The position numbers and the translations under genes are program-made. Below are positions 1-7,787 of a DNA stretch of 64,000 bases, piece by piece (the first letter of the stretch is position 1; each line of letters begins with the position of its first letter). The stretch lies in the NCBI RefSeq assembly GCF_003001935.1, contig NZ_PVNG01000010.1, positions 302,496 through 366,495 of the forward strand, read 5' to 3'. The notes beneath the pieces are model-generated. The model saw only the letters and a program-made list of their open reading frames with translations. It did no database searches and was not told the DNA's origin. This DNA is from Nonomuraea fuscirosea. GTDB lineage: Bacteria; Actinomycetota; Actinomycetes; Streptosporangiales; Streptosporangiaceae.

Positions 1-1
1 G

Positions 2-934
2 GGCGTCTTCGACGGGCTGGGCGGGTCGGGCGCGGGCGCGGCCTGCGAACTGCGCGACGGTACGCGGCGCAGCGGGGCCTGGGTGGGGGCGCGGCTGGTC
101 AGATCCGGCGTGCTGTCCTGGTTCCTGGACGCGGCGGCGCGAACGACCTCCACGGACGGGACGGCGCTCTCGGATGGGACGGCGCTCGCGGACGGGGAGG
201 CGCGGGAGGCGGCCGCAGCAGGGGCGAAGCCGACGGAGGCTCTGCGGACACGGCTGGTGGAGGTGCTGGCGGACGTGCCGGCGCCGCCGCGCAGCAAGAT
301 CGTGAGCCGGATGCGCCGGTGGCTGCCCACGACCATGGCCGCCGCGCACTACCGGCTCGGCGGGGAGCAGGCCGAGTGCCGGGTCCTCTGGGCGGGCGAC
401 TCGCGGGCGTACGCGCTGAGCCGCGGCGGCGGGCTGCAGGCGCTGACCAGGGATCACACGGACGAAACCGACAGCCTTCAGCAACTGGTGCAGGACCCGC
501 CGATGACGAACGTGATCTGCGCCGACCAGGAGTTCACGATCGCGGAGCACGTGCTGCTGCTGCCGCTGCCGTGCGTCCTGGTCTGCGCGACCGACGGCTT
601 CTTCGGCTACGTCGAGACCCCGGCCCATTTCGAGTGTCACCTGCTCAGCACGTTGCGGGCGGCGGCGGACGAGCGGGAGTGGGCGGAGCGGCTGGCCCGG
701 CAGGTGTCGGGGTACACGGGCGACGACGCCTCGCTGAGCCTCGCGGCCCTGGGTTACGCGGGGTTCGCGGAGCTCAGGGAGAGCTTCGCCGCGCGCTCGC
801 AGGAGATGGAGGCACGCTATCCGCTGGTCCGCGCGGCCGAGGACGGCGTGGACCGGGAGTGGCGGGCGCGTACCTGGGAGGACTACCGGCCCGGCTACGA
901 GCGGCTCATGCCCGCGACCGCGGAGCCGGGATGA
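2..934 (+). CDS. PP2C-family protein phosphatase, 5' truncated by window edge
   Basis: Probable Ser/Thr phosphatase acting opposite the kinase encoded next. The frame is open from base 2 and reads GVFDGLGGSGAG, which fits the PP2C metal-binding motif (FDGxGG), so the gene starts outside the window; the GTG at 83 is internal. Further PP2C-like elements are WAGDSRAYAL and a C-terminal GYTGDDASL segment, where the family has a metal-binding GxDNxS/T-type motif. It overlaps the kinase start by ATGA. Phosphatase, kinase and vWA protein in one operon match the TerY-P triad described in comparative-genomic work on tellurite-resistance-associated systems. Family is clear; substrate unknown. Confidence 0.8.
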   Translation, partial: GVFDGLGGSGAGAACELRDGTRRSGAWVGARLVRSGVLSWFLDAAARTTSTDGTALSDGTALADGEAREAAAAGAKPTEALRTRLVEVLADVPAPPRSKIVSRMRRWLPTTMAAAHYRLGGEQAECRVLWAGDSRAYALSRGGGLQALTRDHTDETDSLQQLVQDPPMTNVICADQEFTIAEHVLLLPLPCVLVCATDGFFGYVETPAHFECHLLSTLRAAADEREWAERLARQVSGYTGDDASLSLAALGYAGFAELRESFAARSQEMEARYPLVRAAEDGVDREWRARTWEDYRPGYERLMPATAEPG

Positions 935-1884
935 GGGCGGGCGACGTCATCAGGGGGTACCGCATCGTCACCGAGCCGACGAACAGCGGCGGCGGGCGAT
1001 GCGTGTGGGCCTTCGCCGAACGCGACGGGCGGCCGTACTTCATCAAGCGGTTCCTGGACCCGAAACGGCCCAAGAGCGGGTCCGCGGCGAGTGTGCGGGC
1101 GCGGTTGCGGGCGTGCGAGGAGTTCGAACGGCGGCACCGGGCGATCATGAGCCGGCTGCGGCACGACGCGGTCGGCGCCGGCAACCTGGTCCTGGCCTGC
1201 GACTTCTTCCACCACGGCGCCTCCTACTACAAGGTGACCGAGCGGATCGACGCGGTCGGCACGCCGCGGCCCGGCTCGCTCACGGCGGCGGAGAAGGCGG
1301 TGCTGCTGCGCACCCTGGCGCTCAGCCTGGGGCTGCTGCACGCCATCGGACTGGTGCACGGCGACCTCAAGCCCGGCAACGTGCTGATCGTCAAGCGCGG
1401 GAAGGGCGCCTTCCACACGGCCAAGCTCATCGACTTCGACGACGCCTACGTGTCCGGCCGTCCCCCGGACCGCGAGGACATCGCCGGGGACCTGGTCTAC
1501 GGGGCTCCCGAATGGCGCCGCTACGTGCGGGGGGACGAGGACGTGCGGCCGGAGTGGCTGACGACCGGGGCCGACGTCTTCGCCCTCGGCCTGCTCGCCC
1601 ATCACTACCTGACCGGCGCGCTGCCGGGGTTCGGCGACCGGTTCGGGTCACCGGCCGACGCGGTGAACGCCGGGACGGCGCTGCGCCTCGACGACCGGCT
1701 GTGCGCGCCCATGAGAGACCTCCTGGGCGCGATGACGGCCAGGACGCCCGGCGCCCGGCCGGGCACGGCGGCGTTCCTGGAGGCGCTCAGGAACCCGGCG
1801 GTCTGCGAACTGCGCTCCCGGTACGTCACGTCACCGGGCTCACGAGTGCGAATCAGCATGCGAACAGAGGAGAACCAGCCATGA
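931..1884 (+). CDS. Ser/Thr protein kinase of a TerY-P-type triad
   Basis: Cytoplasmic protein kinase domain, 317 aa, no transmembrane segment. ATG overlaps the phosphatase stop (ATGA) with GGAG upstream. The likely ATP lysine is in YFIKRF near residue 36. The catalytic loop reads HGDLKPGN (143-150) instead of HRD, so it is an RD-minus type kinase, and the metal-binding triad is DFD (168-170) rather than DFG. An APE-like segment (GAPEW) follows. The N-terminal glycine loop is degenerate (NSGGGRCVW). Its stop overlaps the vWA gene start (ATGA), so the three are translationally coupled. Probably phosphorylates the vWA partner or an associated factor; this is inference from the triad. Confidence 0.85.
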   Translation: MRAGDVIRGYRIVTEPTNSGGGRCVWAFAERDGRPYFIKRFLDPKRPKSGSAASVRARLRACEEFERRHRAIMSRLRHDAVGAGNLVLACDFFHHGASYYKVTERIDAVGTPRPGSLTAAEKAVLLRTLALSLGLLHAIGLVHGDLKPGNVLIVKRGKGAFHTAKLIDFDDAYVSGRPPDREDIAGDLVYGAPEWRRYVRGDEDVRPEWLTTGADVFALGLLAHHYLTGALPGFGDRFGSPADAVNAGTALRLDDRLCAPMRDLLGAMTARTPGARPGTAAFLEALRNPAVCELRSRYVTSPGSRVRISMRTEENQP

Positions 1885-2588
1885 CCTCCGGCGGCGAGTA
1901 CCAGGGGAACCTGCGGTACGCGGTGGACATCGTGCTCTGCGTCGACGTGACCGAGAGCATGGCTCCGGTCCTCGACACGGTGAAGAAGAGCGCCCTGACC
2001 TTCCACGAGCGGTTGAGCCAGGTGATGGGCGGCAAGGGCAAGGAGATCAGCCGGCTCCGGCTCAAGGTCATCGCGTTCCGCGACTTCGGCGACTTCGCCG
2101 AGGACGCCATCGAGGAGACCGGCTTTCTGGTCTTCCCCGAGCAGGCGGACGAGTTCGACGGGTTCGTCCGGCGGTTGCGCGCGACCGGCGGCGGCGACGA
2201 GCCGGAGTCGGGCCTGGAGGCGCTGGCCCTGGCCATCGACTCGCCCTGGGAACGGGGGCTGGACCGGCGTCGGCACGTCATCGTGATGTTCACCGACGCG
2301 TCGGCGCATCCCCTGCGCACCCCGCAGGCCGTCTCCGCGCACACCTATCCCCAGCATCTCCCCCAGGACATGGACGGCCTGTTCGAGCAGTGGGGTTACG
2401 CCGGGAGCAGGACGGCCGTGATGGAGAACTCGGCCAAGCGCCTGGTGATCTTCGCGCCCGACGTCTATCCGTGGCGCGACATCACCGAGGAGTGGAACAT
2501 GACGCTGCACTTCCCCTCCACCGCCGGGCAGGGGCTGGAGGAGCTGGAGCTGGACGAGATCATCGACACGATCGCGAACAGCCTGTGA
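1881..2588 (+). CDS. vWA-domain protein, TerY-like
   Basis: A 235-aa single vWA domain. The MIDAS motif is DVTES (canonical DxSxS/T) near residues 19-23, followed by the TG-type loop (RATGGGDEPES) and the VIVMFTDASAHP strand carrying the last MIDAS aspartate. There is no signal peptide, so it is cytoplasmic. The start ATG follows AGAGGAG and overlaps the kinase stop. In TerY-P systems the vWA protein is regarded as the metal-dependent scaffold whose phosphorylation state is set by the flanking kinase and phosphatase. The downstream gene begins inside its stop codon (GTGA). Confidence 0.85.
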   Translation: MTSGGEYQGNLRYAVDIVLCVDVTESMAPVLDTVKKSALTFHERLSQVMGGKGKEISRLRLKVIAFRDFGDFAEDAIEETGFLVFPEQADEFDGFVRRLRATGGGDEPESGLEALALAIDSPWERGLDRRRHVIVMFTDASAHPLRTPQAVSAHTYPQHLPQDMDGLFEQWGYAGSRTAVMENSAKRLVIFAPDVYPWRDITEEWNMTLHFPSTAGQGLEELELDEIIDTIANSL

Positions 2589-3283
2589 CCGTTCCCGGGC
2601 CGAACTGGCGGTGTGCGCTGTGCGACGTGTGGAACGCCTGCGCCGACGCCGCCTGCCAGGGCTGCGACACCCGCCGCGGCCCGGTCGTGACTTCCCAGCC
2701 CGACCTCTTCTTCGCCCCGCCGCCACGGGGGCCGGGACCTGGATCGAGGCCGGGATGGGGAGCGGGCGGGTTCGGGGGACCGGGGCCGTGGGTGACGGTC
2801 GTGGGCAGGACGCACGCGCCGTCGCCTCCGCCCCATCACGCCTTCCACCCGCCGCCACCACCTGCGCCGTGGGCTGCGCCACCACCTGGGCCGAGGCCCG
2901 CGCCTCCGCCGCCGGCCGCGTGGCCGGCCGGGTCGGCGCAGTCCGCCGGCACGGGCTGCTTTCTGACGCTCGTGGGCGTGGGGGTGCTCCTGCTGCTGCT
3001 GTACGTCATGGCGGTCCTCGTCAAGGCCGTGTCGATCAGCGGCACGACGTCGTACGACGGTCAGCGGGTGTCGACCGTGCCGTGCGCCTCGATCGACAGA
3101 TCCTGCCAGTCGGACCAGGTCTTGAGCCGGGCCGCGTACGCCTGCTCGATCAGCGGCTGGAAGCCCTTGCCGAACAGCACCCGCACCGGCGGGTTGGCGG
3201 AGTCGACCAGCTTCAGCAGCGCCTGCGCCGCGGCGGCCGGGTCTCCCGCGGGCATCTTGCCCGCTATCGCGCCCAGCCGCTGA
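2585..3283 (+). CDS. RanBP2-type zinc-finger, proline-rich, single-TM protein; 3' end doubtful
   Basis: GTG start overlaps the vWA stop (GTGA). Residues 8-27 match the RanBP2 finger pattern W-x-C-x2-C-x3-N-x6-C-x2-C exactly (WRCALC, then N, then CQGC). A proline/glycine-rich linker (about residues 35-120) and one strong hydrophobic helix (about 127-149) follow. Beyond residue 160 the frame runs antisense through the last 220 bp of the SDR gene and has no recognisable domain, so the true C-terminus may have been lost or replaced. Likely the membrane-associated fourth member of the kinase/phosphatase/vWA operon. The finger is certain as a pattern; the role is inferred. Confidence 0.65.
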   Translation: MTVPGPNWRCALCDVWNACADAACQGCDTRRGPVVTSQPDLFFAPPPRGPGPGSRPGWGAGGFGGPGPWVTVVGRTHAPSPPPHHAFHPPPPPAPWAAPPPGPRPAPPPPAAWPAGSAQSAGTGCFLTLVGVGVLLLLLYVMAVLVKAVSISGTTSYDGQRVSTVPCASIDRSCQSDQVLSRAAYACSISGWKPLPNSTRTGGLAESTSFSSACAAAAGSPAGILPAIAPSR

Positions 3284-3906
3284 CGGAGAGCGTCGTAGGC
3301 CGGGTCGGTGGTGGCCATGTGACCGTTCGCGAGAGGGTCGGGGTTGTTGCCGTCGCGGGTGGCGAAGCCGGCCGGTTCGATGATGGTCAGCTTGACGCCG
3401 AACTCGGCCACCTCGCCGGCGAGCGCCTCGTTCAGCCCCTCCAGGGCCCACTTGGAGGCGTGGTAGGCGCCGCCGAGCGGCATCGCGATGATCCCGGCCG
3501 CCGAGGACAACTGGACGATGTGCCCCGAGCGCTGCTCGCGCAGGTACGGCAGCGCGGCCTGAACCACCCACACCGCGCCGAACAGGTTGGTCTCGAGCTG
3601 GTCGCGCAGCTCCTGCTCGGTCAGCTCCTCGACCGCGCCGACCTGGGCGTAGCCGGCGTTGTTCACGATGACGTCGAGCCGGCCGAAGTGCTCCTTGGCC
3701 TGCTTCACGGTCTCGAAGACGGCGGCCCTGTCGGTGACGTCCAGCTCCAGGGGGAGGATCGCGTCGCCGTAGGTGTCGCTCAGCTCCTTGAGGGCGGCGG
3801 TGCTCCTGGCGGTGGCGGCGACCTTGTCACCGCGCGCCAGGGCCGCCTGGACGAAGTTGCGGCCCAGGCCGCGGGACGAGCCGGTGACGAACCAGACCTT
3901 CTGCAT
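3061..3906 (-). CDS. SDR-family NAD(P)-dependent oxidoreductase
   Basis: Classical short-chain dehydrogenase, 281 aa. The cofactor loop TGSSRGLG sits at residues 8-15, NNAG near residue 84, the catalytic Ser in QLSSAAG, and the YHASK active site. Start chosen at ATG 3906 because GAGGAG lies just upstream and cofactor-binding strand one begins at residue 3; the in-frame GTG 54 bp upstream adds a non-conserved leader. Divergent from the SigJ-type gene with about 120 bp between, an arrangement common for this sigma group, so it may be its target. Substrate unknown. Its 3' end overlaps the tail of the convergent zinc-finger gene. Confidence 0.88.
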   Translation of the reverse strand: MQKVWFVTGSSRGLGRNFVQAALARGDKVAATARSTAALKELSDTYGDAILPLELDVTDRAAVFETVKQAKEHFGRLDVIVNNAGYAQVGAVEELTEQELRDQLETNLFGAVWVVQAALPYLREQRSGHIVQLSSAAGIIAMPLGGAYHASKWALEGLNEALAGEVAEFGVKLTIIEPAGFATRDGNNPDPLANGHMATTDPAYDALRQRLGAIAGKMPAGDPAAAAQALLKLVDSANPPVRVLFGKGFQPLIEQAYAARLKTWSDWQDLSIEAHGTVDTR

Positions 3907-4027
3907 GATGTGCTCCTCTTTGCCGGTTGCTTCAACCCCCTGGACGAGACAGCCCCGCACGGATGTGAGCCGGCCTCGGTGTGACCTGCGACACCATGCC
4001 GCTTCTGTCCGGGAGGATGATGTAACA

Positions 4028-4963
4028 GTGGATGGCGTGACCCGTACGGAGGAGTTCCAAGAGCTGAGGCCGCTGCTGTTCGCGATCGCGTACCGGATCC
4101 TGGGCAGCGTGAGCGAGGCCGAGGACGCCGTACAGGAGGCGTGGCTGCGCTACGACGGCTCCGCGACCAGGGCCGAGTCGCCCAAGGCGTTCCTGTCGGC
4201 CACGGTGACCCGGATCTCGATCGACGTGCTGCGCTCGGCCCGCGTCCGGCGTGAGGCGTACGTCGGGCCGTGGTTCCCCGAGCCGCTGCTGACCGACCCG
4301 TACCAGGATCCGGAGCGGTCGGCGGAGCTGGCCGACTCGGTGTCGATGGCGGCGCTGATCCTGCTGGAGCGGCTCAGCCCGCTCGAACGGGCGGTCTTCG
4401 TGCTGCGCGAGGTGTTCGCGTTCAGCTACCGGGAGATCGCCGCCGCCGTGGAACGGTCGGAGGCCGCCTGCCGCCAGCTCGCGGTGAAGGCGCGCCGCCA
4501 CATGGACGCGGGCCTGCCCCGCTTCGAGGCCGATCGCCGCTCGCGCGACCTGCTCGCCGCGCGGTTCTTCGGCGCGCTCAAGGAAGGGGACGTGGACGGG
4601 CTGCGGGAGTTGCTGGCCGCCGAGGTGCAGCTGGTCAACGACGGCGGCGGCAAGATCGGCAGTACGGTTCCGCTCTTCGGCGCGGACAAGGTCGCCCGGG
4701 TGCTGGCCGTCACCATCCCGCCGTTCGCGTGGATCGGCGCGGTGCTGGAGGCGCACGAGGTGAACGGCCAGCCGGGCGCGATCATCCGCGACCGCGACGG
4801 GCTGATCGTCATCGCCTGGGCGATCGAGATCGTGGACGGACACGTCCAGACCATCCGCTCGATCGTCAACCCCGACAAGCTCGGGCATCTCGGTCCAGTC
4901 GGCGACGCCGTCGCGGTCATCAACGAGAAGAAGCAGCTCCGCCGCGACCGGCAGACGCCGTGA
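4028..4963 (+). CDS. sigJ: ECF sigma factor, SigJ-like with C-terminal SnoaL-like domain
   Basis: Sigma-70 region 2 (LLFAIAYRILGS, then AEDAVQEAWLR, residues about 14-45) and region 4 (LSPLERAVFVLREVF, then SYREIAAAVERS, about 118-150) are followed by a roughly 120-residue NTF2/SnoaL-like domain (LVNDGGGKIGSTV, with RSIVNPDKL near the end). This is the hallmark of the SigJ/ECF41 group, whose C-terminal domain modulates activity in place of an anti-sigma factor. GTG 4028 is preceded by GGGAGG (4011-4016). ECF41 genes usually control an adjacent small oxidoreductase or carboxymuconolactone decarboxylase; here the divergent SDR is the candidate. Confidence 0.85.
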   Translation: MDGVTRTEEFQELRPLLFAIAYRILGSVSEAEDAVQEAWLRYDGSATRAESPKAFLSATVTRISIDVLRSARVRREAYVGPWFPEPLLTDPYQDPERSAELADSVSMAALILLERLSPLERAVFVLREVFAFSYREIAAAVERSEAACRQLAVKARRHMDAGLPRFEADRRSRDLLAARFFGALKEGDVDGLRELLAAEVQLVNDGGGKIGSTVPLFGADKVARVLAVTIPPFAWIGAVLEAHEVNGQPGAIIRDRDGLIVIAWAIEIVDGHVQTIRSIVNPDKLGHLGPVGDAVAVINEKKQLRRDRQTP

Positions 4964-5044
4964 CCCCGGTGCCGAGGTCGGCGTAGGAGGTCGTGCGGCC
5001 CGGCGCCGAGGCCCGCGTGGGTGCCTGGTGACCTGGTGGGGACG

Positions 5045-5947
5045 TCAGCGCAGGAGGGCGCGGGTCTGGGCGAGGGCGTCCACCTGGGTGCGCCAGTCGC
5101 CGCCCGCGATGCCGATGACGGCGTGGCTCGCCCCCGCCTCCCGATACTCGGCCAGCCGCTCGGCCGCCTGCTCGGGCGAGCCGGTGAGGGGGATGTCGAG
5201 CACCTCGTCCAGCGGGCGGCCGTAGCCGCCGCTGATGCCGGCGGCGATCTCCTCCCGGGTGGGCAGGCCGTCACCGGCGCCCAGGGCCGACGTGCCGCCG
5301 ATCGCGATGACCGGGGTACGGCGGCCGTGCCCGGATGCCAGCTCGGCCAGTCTGGCCCGGCCGGTGGCGACCTCTTCGGGGGAGATCAGGGACGGGAACC
5401 AGCCGTCGCCCAGGCGGGCCGCTCGCCGGATCGCCACCGACGACGCGTTCCCGACCCACACGGGCGGCGGCTCGACGGCCGGGGCCAGCTCGACCACCGG
5501 TCCGTGCTCAGGCGTGAGGTGGGTGGGCTTGCCTGTCAGGAGGTCGGGCAGGAGCTCCAGTGCGGCGTCCGTGCGGGGGCCGCGTTCTCCGTACGGGACG
5601 CCGGCCGCGGCCCACTGCTCAGGGCCGCCTCCCGAGCCGACGCCGAGGACGAGGCGGCCGGCGGAGACGTACTGGAGGGAGGCGATCTGCTTGGCGGCCC
5701 AGGCGAGCGGGCGGATGGCGGGGACGAACACGCTGGCGCCGATCGTGATCCGGGTGGTGGCCGCGGCGGCGGTGGCCAGGGCGACGGGCGCGTCCAGGGT
5801 CGGTCCGCCGACGGCGAGGTGGTCGCCGTGCCAGGCTCCGTCGAGTCCTGCCTGCTCCAGGTGTCTGGCGGCCTCCCACAGCGTGAGGCCGTCCCTGCGC
5901 TGCCCGCCGACTCCGGGCAGGATGACGCCGATCGCGAAATGTTGCAT
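5045..5947 (-). CDS. LLM-class F420-dependent oxidoreductase
   Basis: A 300-aa bacterial luciferase-like monooxygenase / F420-dependent oxidoreductase. N-terminal IGVILPGVG, the LEQAGLDGAWHGDHL strand, TTRITIGASVFVPAIRP and RLVLGVGSGGGPEQW are typical of the TIM barrel. The start ATG 5947 fits the family N-terminus. Lies convergent to sigJ with an 80-bp gap and alone in its orientation. Substrate cannot be read from the sequence; F420 versus FMN preference is inferred from the actinobacterial LLM subfamily. Confidence 0.85.
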   Translation of the reverse strand: MQHFAIGVILPGVGGQRRDGLTLWEAARHLEQAGLDGAWHGDHLAVGGPTLDAPVALATAAAATTRITIGASVFVPAIRPLAWAAKQIASLQYVSAGRLVLGVGSGGGPEQWAAAGVPYGERGPRTDAALELLPDLLTGKPTHLTPEHGPVVELAPAVEPPPVWVGNASSVAIRRAARLGDGWFPSLISPEEVATGRARLAELASGHGRRTPVIAIGGTSALGAGDGLPTREEIAAGISGGYGRPLDEVLDIPLTGSPEQAAERLAEYREAGASHAVIGIAGGDWRTQVDALAQTRALLR

Positions 5948-6162
5948 GGGCTCAACGATGCAACCTCAAGCCGGGTCGAGGTCAACGGCGAAATCCGGTG
6001 GCGATCGGGACGGCCGGAAGCCACGATCGTCCCTATGCCGAAACCCATGACACGTGAGCGGCCCGCCGTGCCGCAGGAACCGGGGATCCCGGTCCGGCCT
6101 CATCGATCCAGCTCCGATCCGCGTGATCGCGCGCCGATGCGGCGCGTTCCGGGGCAGGGGCA

Positions 6163-7299
6163 GTGAGCGGCTTCGCGGCTCGGCGGTTCGTCGGGGCCGA
6201 TGACGTGGCACCGCTGGCGCGGGAGGTCTTCGGTCCGAGCCGGAGGCCGGTGACGGTCGAGCGGGTGCGCGGCGGCACCAGCAAGGGCGTCTACCGGCTG
6301 GCGGCGGACGATGGGCGCAGCGCGATCCTCTACGTGTGGAGCCAGGACGAGGACTTCTGGCGTACCCCCAGCGCCCCGAGCACGCCCGGCGTCGTCGGCG
6401 GTCAGGCCGGTCAAGGCGGTCAGGCCGGTCAGGGCGGTCAGGGCGGTCAGGGCGGGACGGTGGGTGAGCCGTCCGGGCTGGAGTTGTTCGAGGCGAGCCG
6501 GGCGCGGTTCGAAGGGCTCGGGGTGCGGGTGCCGCGCCTGCTCCTCGCCTCCCGCGCGGGCCAGTGGCTGCCCGCGGACGCCGCCGTCGTCGAGGACCTG
6601 CGCGGCGGCACCCTGGAGGCGCGGCTGCTGGCGGATCCCGAGGGTGCCGCGCCCCTGATGGATCGCCTGGCGGAGTCGCTGCGGCTGATGAGCGAGTGCC
6701 GGGCGCCCCGCCCCGGCCGGGTCGCCGAGATCGATCGCGGCCAGGCGGGGGAGAGCGACGGCGATGCCGCCATCGGCCGCGGAGGTGACGCCGAGGAGGT
6801 GCGTGACGGCGGCCCCGGCGGGGGGTCGTGTCCTGGGATCGTGTTGCGGTGGGCGTTGAAGGATCTGGGGGAGGCCGCCGGTCGGGTCGGGCGGATCGCG
6901 GCTGAGCGGGGCGCGTTCGAGGACGCTCTGCGTGGCCTGCACGCCGCCGTGCGCCCACGCGCCGGTCACGGGCTCATCCACGGTGAGCTCGGCCCGGATC
7001 ACGTCCTGATCGACGATCGGGACGAGCCGGTGCTCATCGACATCGAGGGGGCGTCGTACTTCGACGTCGAGTGGGAGCACGTCTTCCTGAAGATCCGTTT
7101 CGGCGATCACTACGAGCGGCTGCGGGTGGACGGGCTGGACGAGCGGCGGCTGCGCTTCTACCGGCTGGCGCACCATATGTCGCTGGTGGCGGGGCCGTTG
7201 CGGCTGCTGGACGGTGACTTTCCCGACCGCGACTTCATGACGGGGATCGCGACGCAGCACACCGAGGCCGCGCTGAGCTTTCTGAACACTCTCAGGTAG
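6163..7299 (+). CDS. APH/choline-kinase-family phosphotransferase with in-frame GQ minisatellite
   Basis: Aminoglycoside-phosphotransferase-fold enzyme, 378 aa. The catalytic loop HGELGPDHVLID (273-284) replaces the usual HGDxxxxN pattern, and DIEG (from D293) supplies the metal site. The N-terminal lobe begins RVRGGTSKGVYRL. Two low-complexity insertions are unusual: seven 9-nt units encoding GQAGQGGQ-type residues (about 80-98) and an acidic/Gly-rich loop near residues 190-220. GTG 6163 follows a GGGGCAGGGG stretch. It could phosphorylate a small molecule or be a non-resistance fructosamine-kinase-like enzyme; no pathway neighbours indicate which. Confidence 0.7.
   Translation: MSGFAARRFVGADDVAPLAREVFGPSRRPVTVERVRGGTSKGVYRLAADDGRSAILYVWSQDEDFWRTPSAPSTPGVVGGQAGQGGQAGQGGQGGQGGTVGEPSGLELFEASRARFEGLGVRVPRLLLASRAGQWLPADAAVVEDLRGGTLEARLLADPEGAAPLMDRLAESLRLMSECRAPRPGRVAEIDRGQAGESDGDAAIGRGGDAEEVRDGGPGGGSCPGIVLRWALKDLGEAAGRVGRIAAERGAFEDALRGLHAAVRPRAGHGLIHGELGPDHVLIDDRDEPVLIDIEGASYFDVEWEHVFLKIRFGDHYERLRVDGLDERRLRFYRLAHHMSLVAGPLRLLDGDFPDRDFMTGIATQHTEAALSFLNTLR
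6399..6455 (+). repeat. 9-nt minisatellite (GGTCAGGSC) inside the phosphotransferase gene
   Basis: About six to seven copies of a 9-base unit related to GGTCAGGGC run head to tail. Units are multiples of three, so copy-number change would lengthen or shorten a Gly/Gln loop without a frameshift. Confidence 0.85.
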
Positions 7300-7324
7300 G
7301 TCGAGAGCGGTCCCGTGTCCGGAT

Positions 7325-7735
7325 GTGGACAGGGGCGGGCGGCAGGGGCAGCAGATCGCGCTGTCGGACCTGGAGGAGTCCAAGGAGAACAACGGCCTGT
7401 TCGAGCTGCGTTACGACGACGACCGGTACCTGCCGTTCGAGGGCACGAGCGCGGTCTCGCGGTGGCGTCTTGAGCTGTCCGCCGCCGGCGCGCCCGAGCT
7501 GCGGGACGTCGTCGTCACCGTCAAGTACACGGCCGAGCAGAGCGGCGAGCCGTTCGCCGACGCGGTCAGAGGGATGGCCAAGCCGTACCCGGCCGCCCGT
7601 TACGTGGACGTGGCGGCCGAGTTCCCCGACGAGTGGGCGGAGTTCGTCCAGGGCGAGGGTCGCTGCGGTTCGAGGGCGACAAGGCGGCGCTGACCGGCTT
7701 CGGGCTGGTCCTGACCTATAAGGCCCGCGGCCGAT
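7325..7735 (+). pseudogene. Remnant of a Tc-toxin subunit A C-terminal domain
   Basis: An open frame of 122 codons (7325-7693) encodes segments typical of the C-terminal part of TcA-type proteins: NNGLFEL, RYLPFEGTSAVSRWRLEL, DVVVTVKYTAEQSG and AEFPDEWAEF. The similarity ends abruptly after residue 110. The continuation LRFEGDKAALTGFGLVLTYK is in a different frame from 7663 on, so a frameshift lies at about 7655-7662. The rest of the long TcA protein is missing upstream, where the unrelated phosphotransferase gene ends at 7299. I read this as a 5'-deleted, frameshifted relic. Family assignment is by remembered motif similarity and should be searched. Confidence 0.6.
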
Positions 7736-7760
7736 GCTCTTGCGCCCCCGCCTCACATCA

Positions 7761-7779
7761 TTTAGGAACATTTCCTAAA
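7761..7779. promoter_or_regulatory. Perfect palindrome, probable operator of the DUF305 gene
   Basis: TTTAGGAACATTTCCTAAA has 8-bp perfect arms around CAT and ends 8 bases before the ATG, immediately upstream of the AGGAG ribosome site. The AT-rich palindrome in GC-rich DNA suggests a repressor site. It is not an IdeR box (arm spacing differs). The regulator is unknown. Confidence 0.55.
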
Positions 7780-7787
7780 AGGAGCTG

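Noticed and set aside
2..3283. Linking the TerY-like operon with the TerC-family gene at 43.5 kb as a tellurite-resistance system
   Set aside because: The genes are 40 kb apart, no TerD-family gene is in the window, and TerC-family proteins are common outside such systems.
7761..7779. IdeR/DmdR iron box
   Set aside because: The iron box has TTAGG and CCTAA nine bases apart; here the gap is seven and the inner bases differ.
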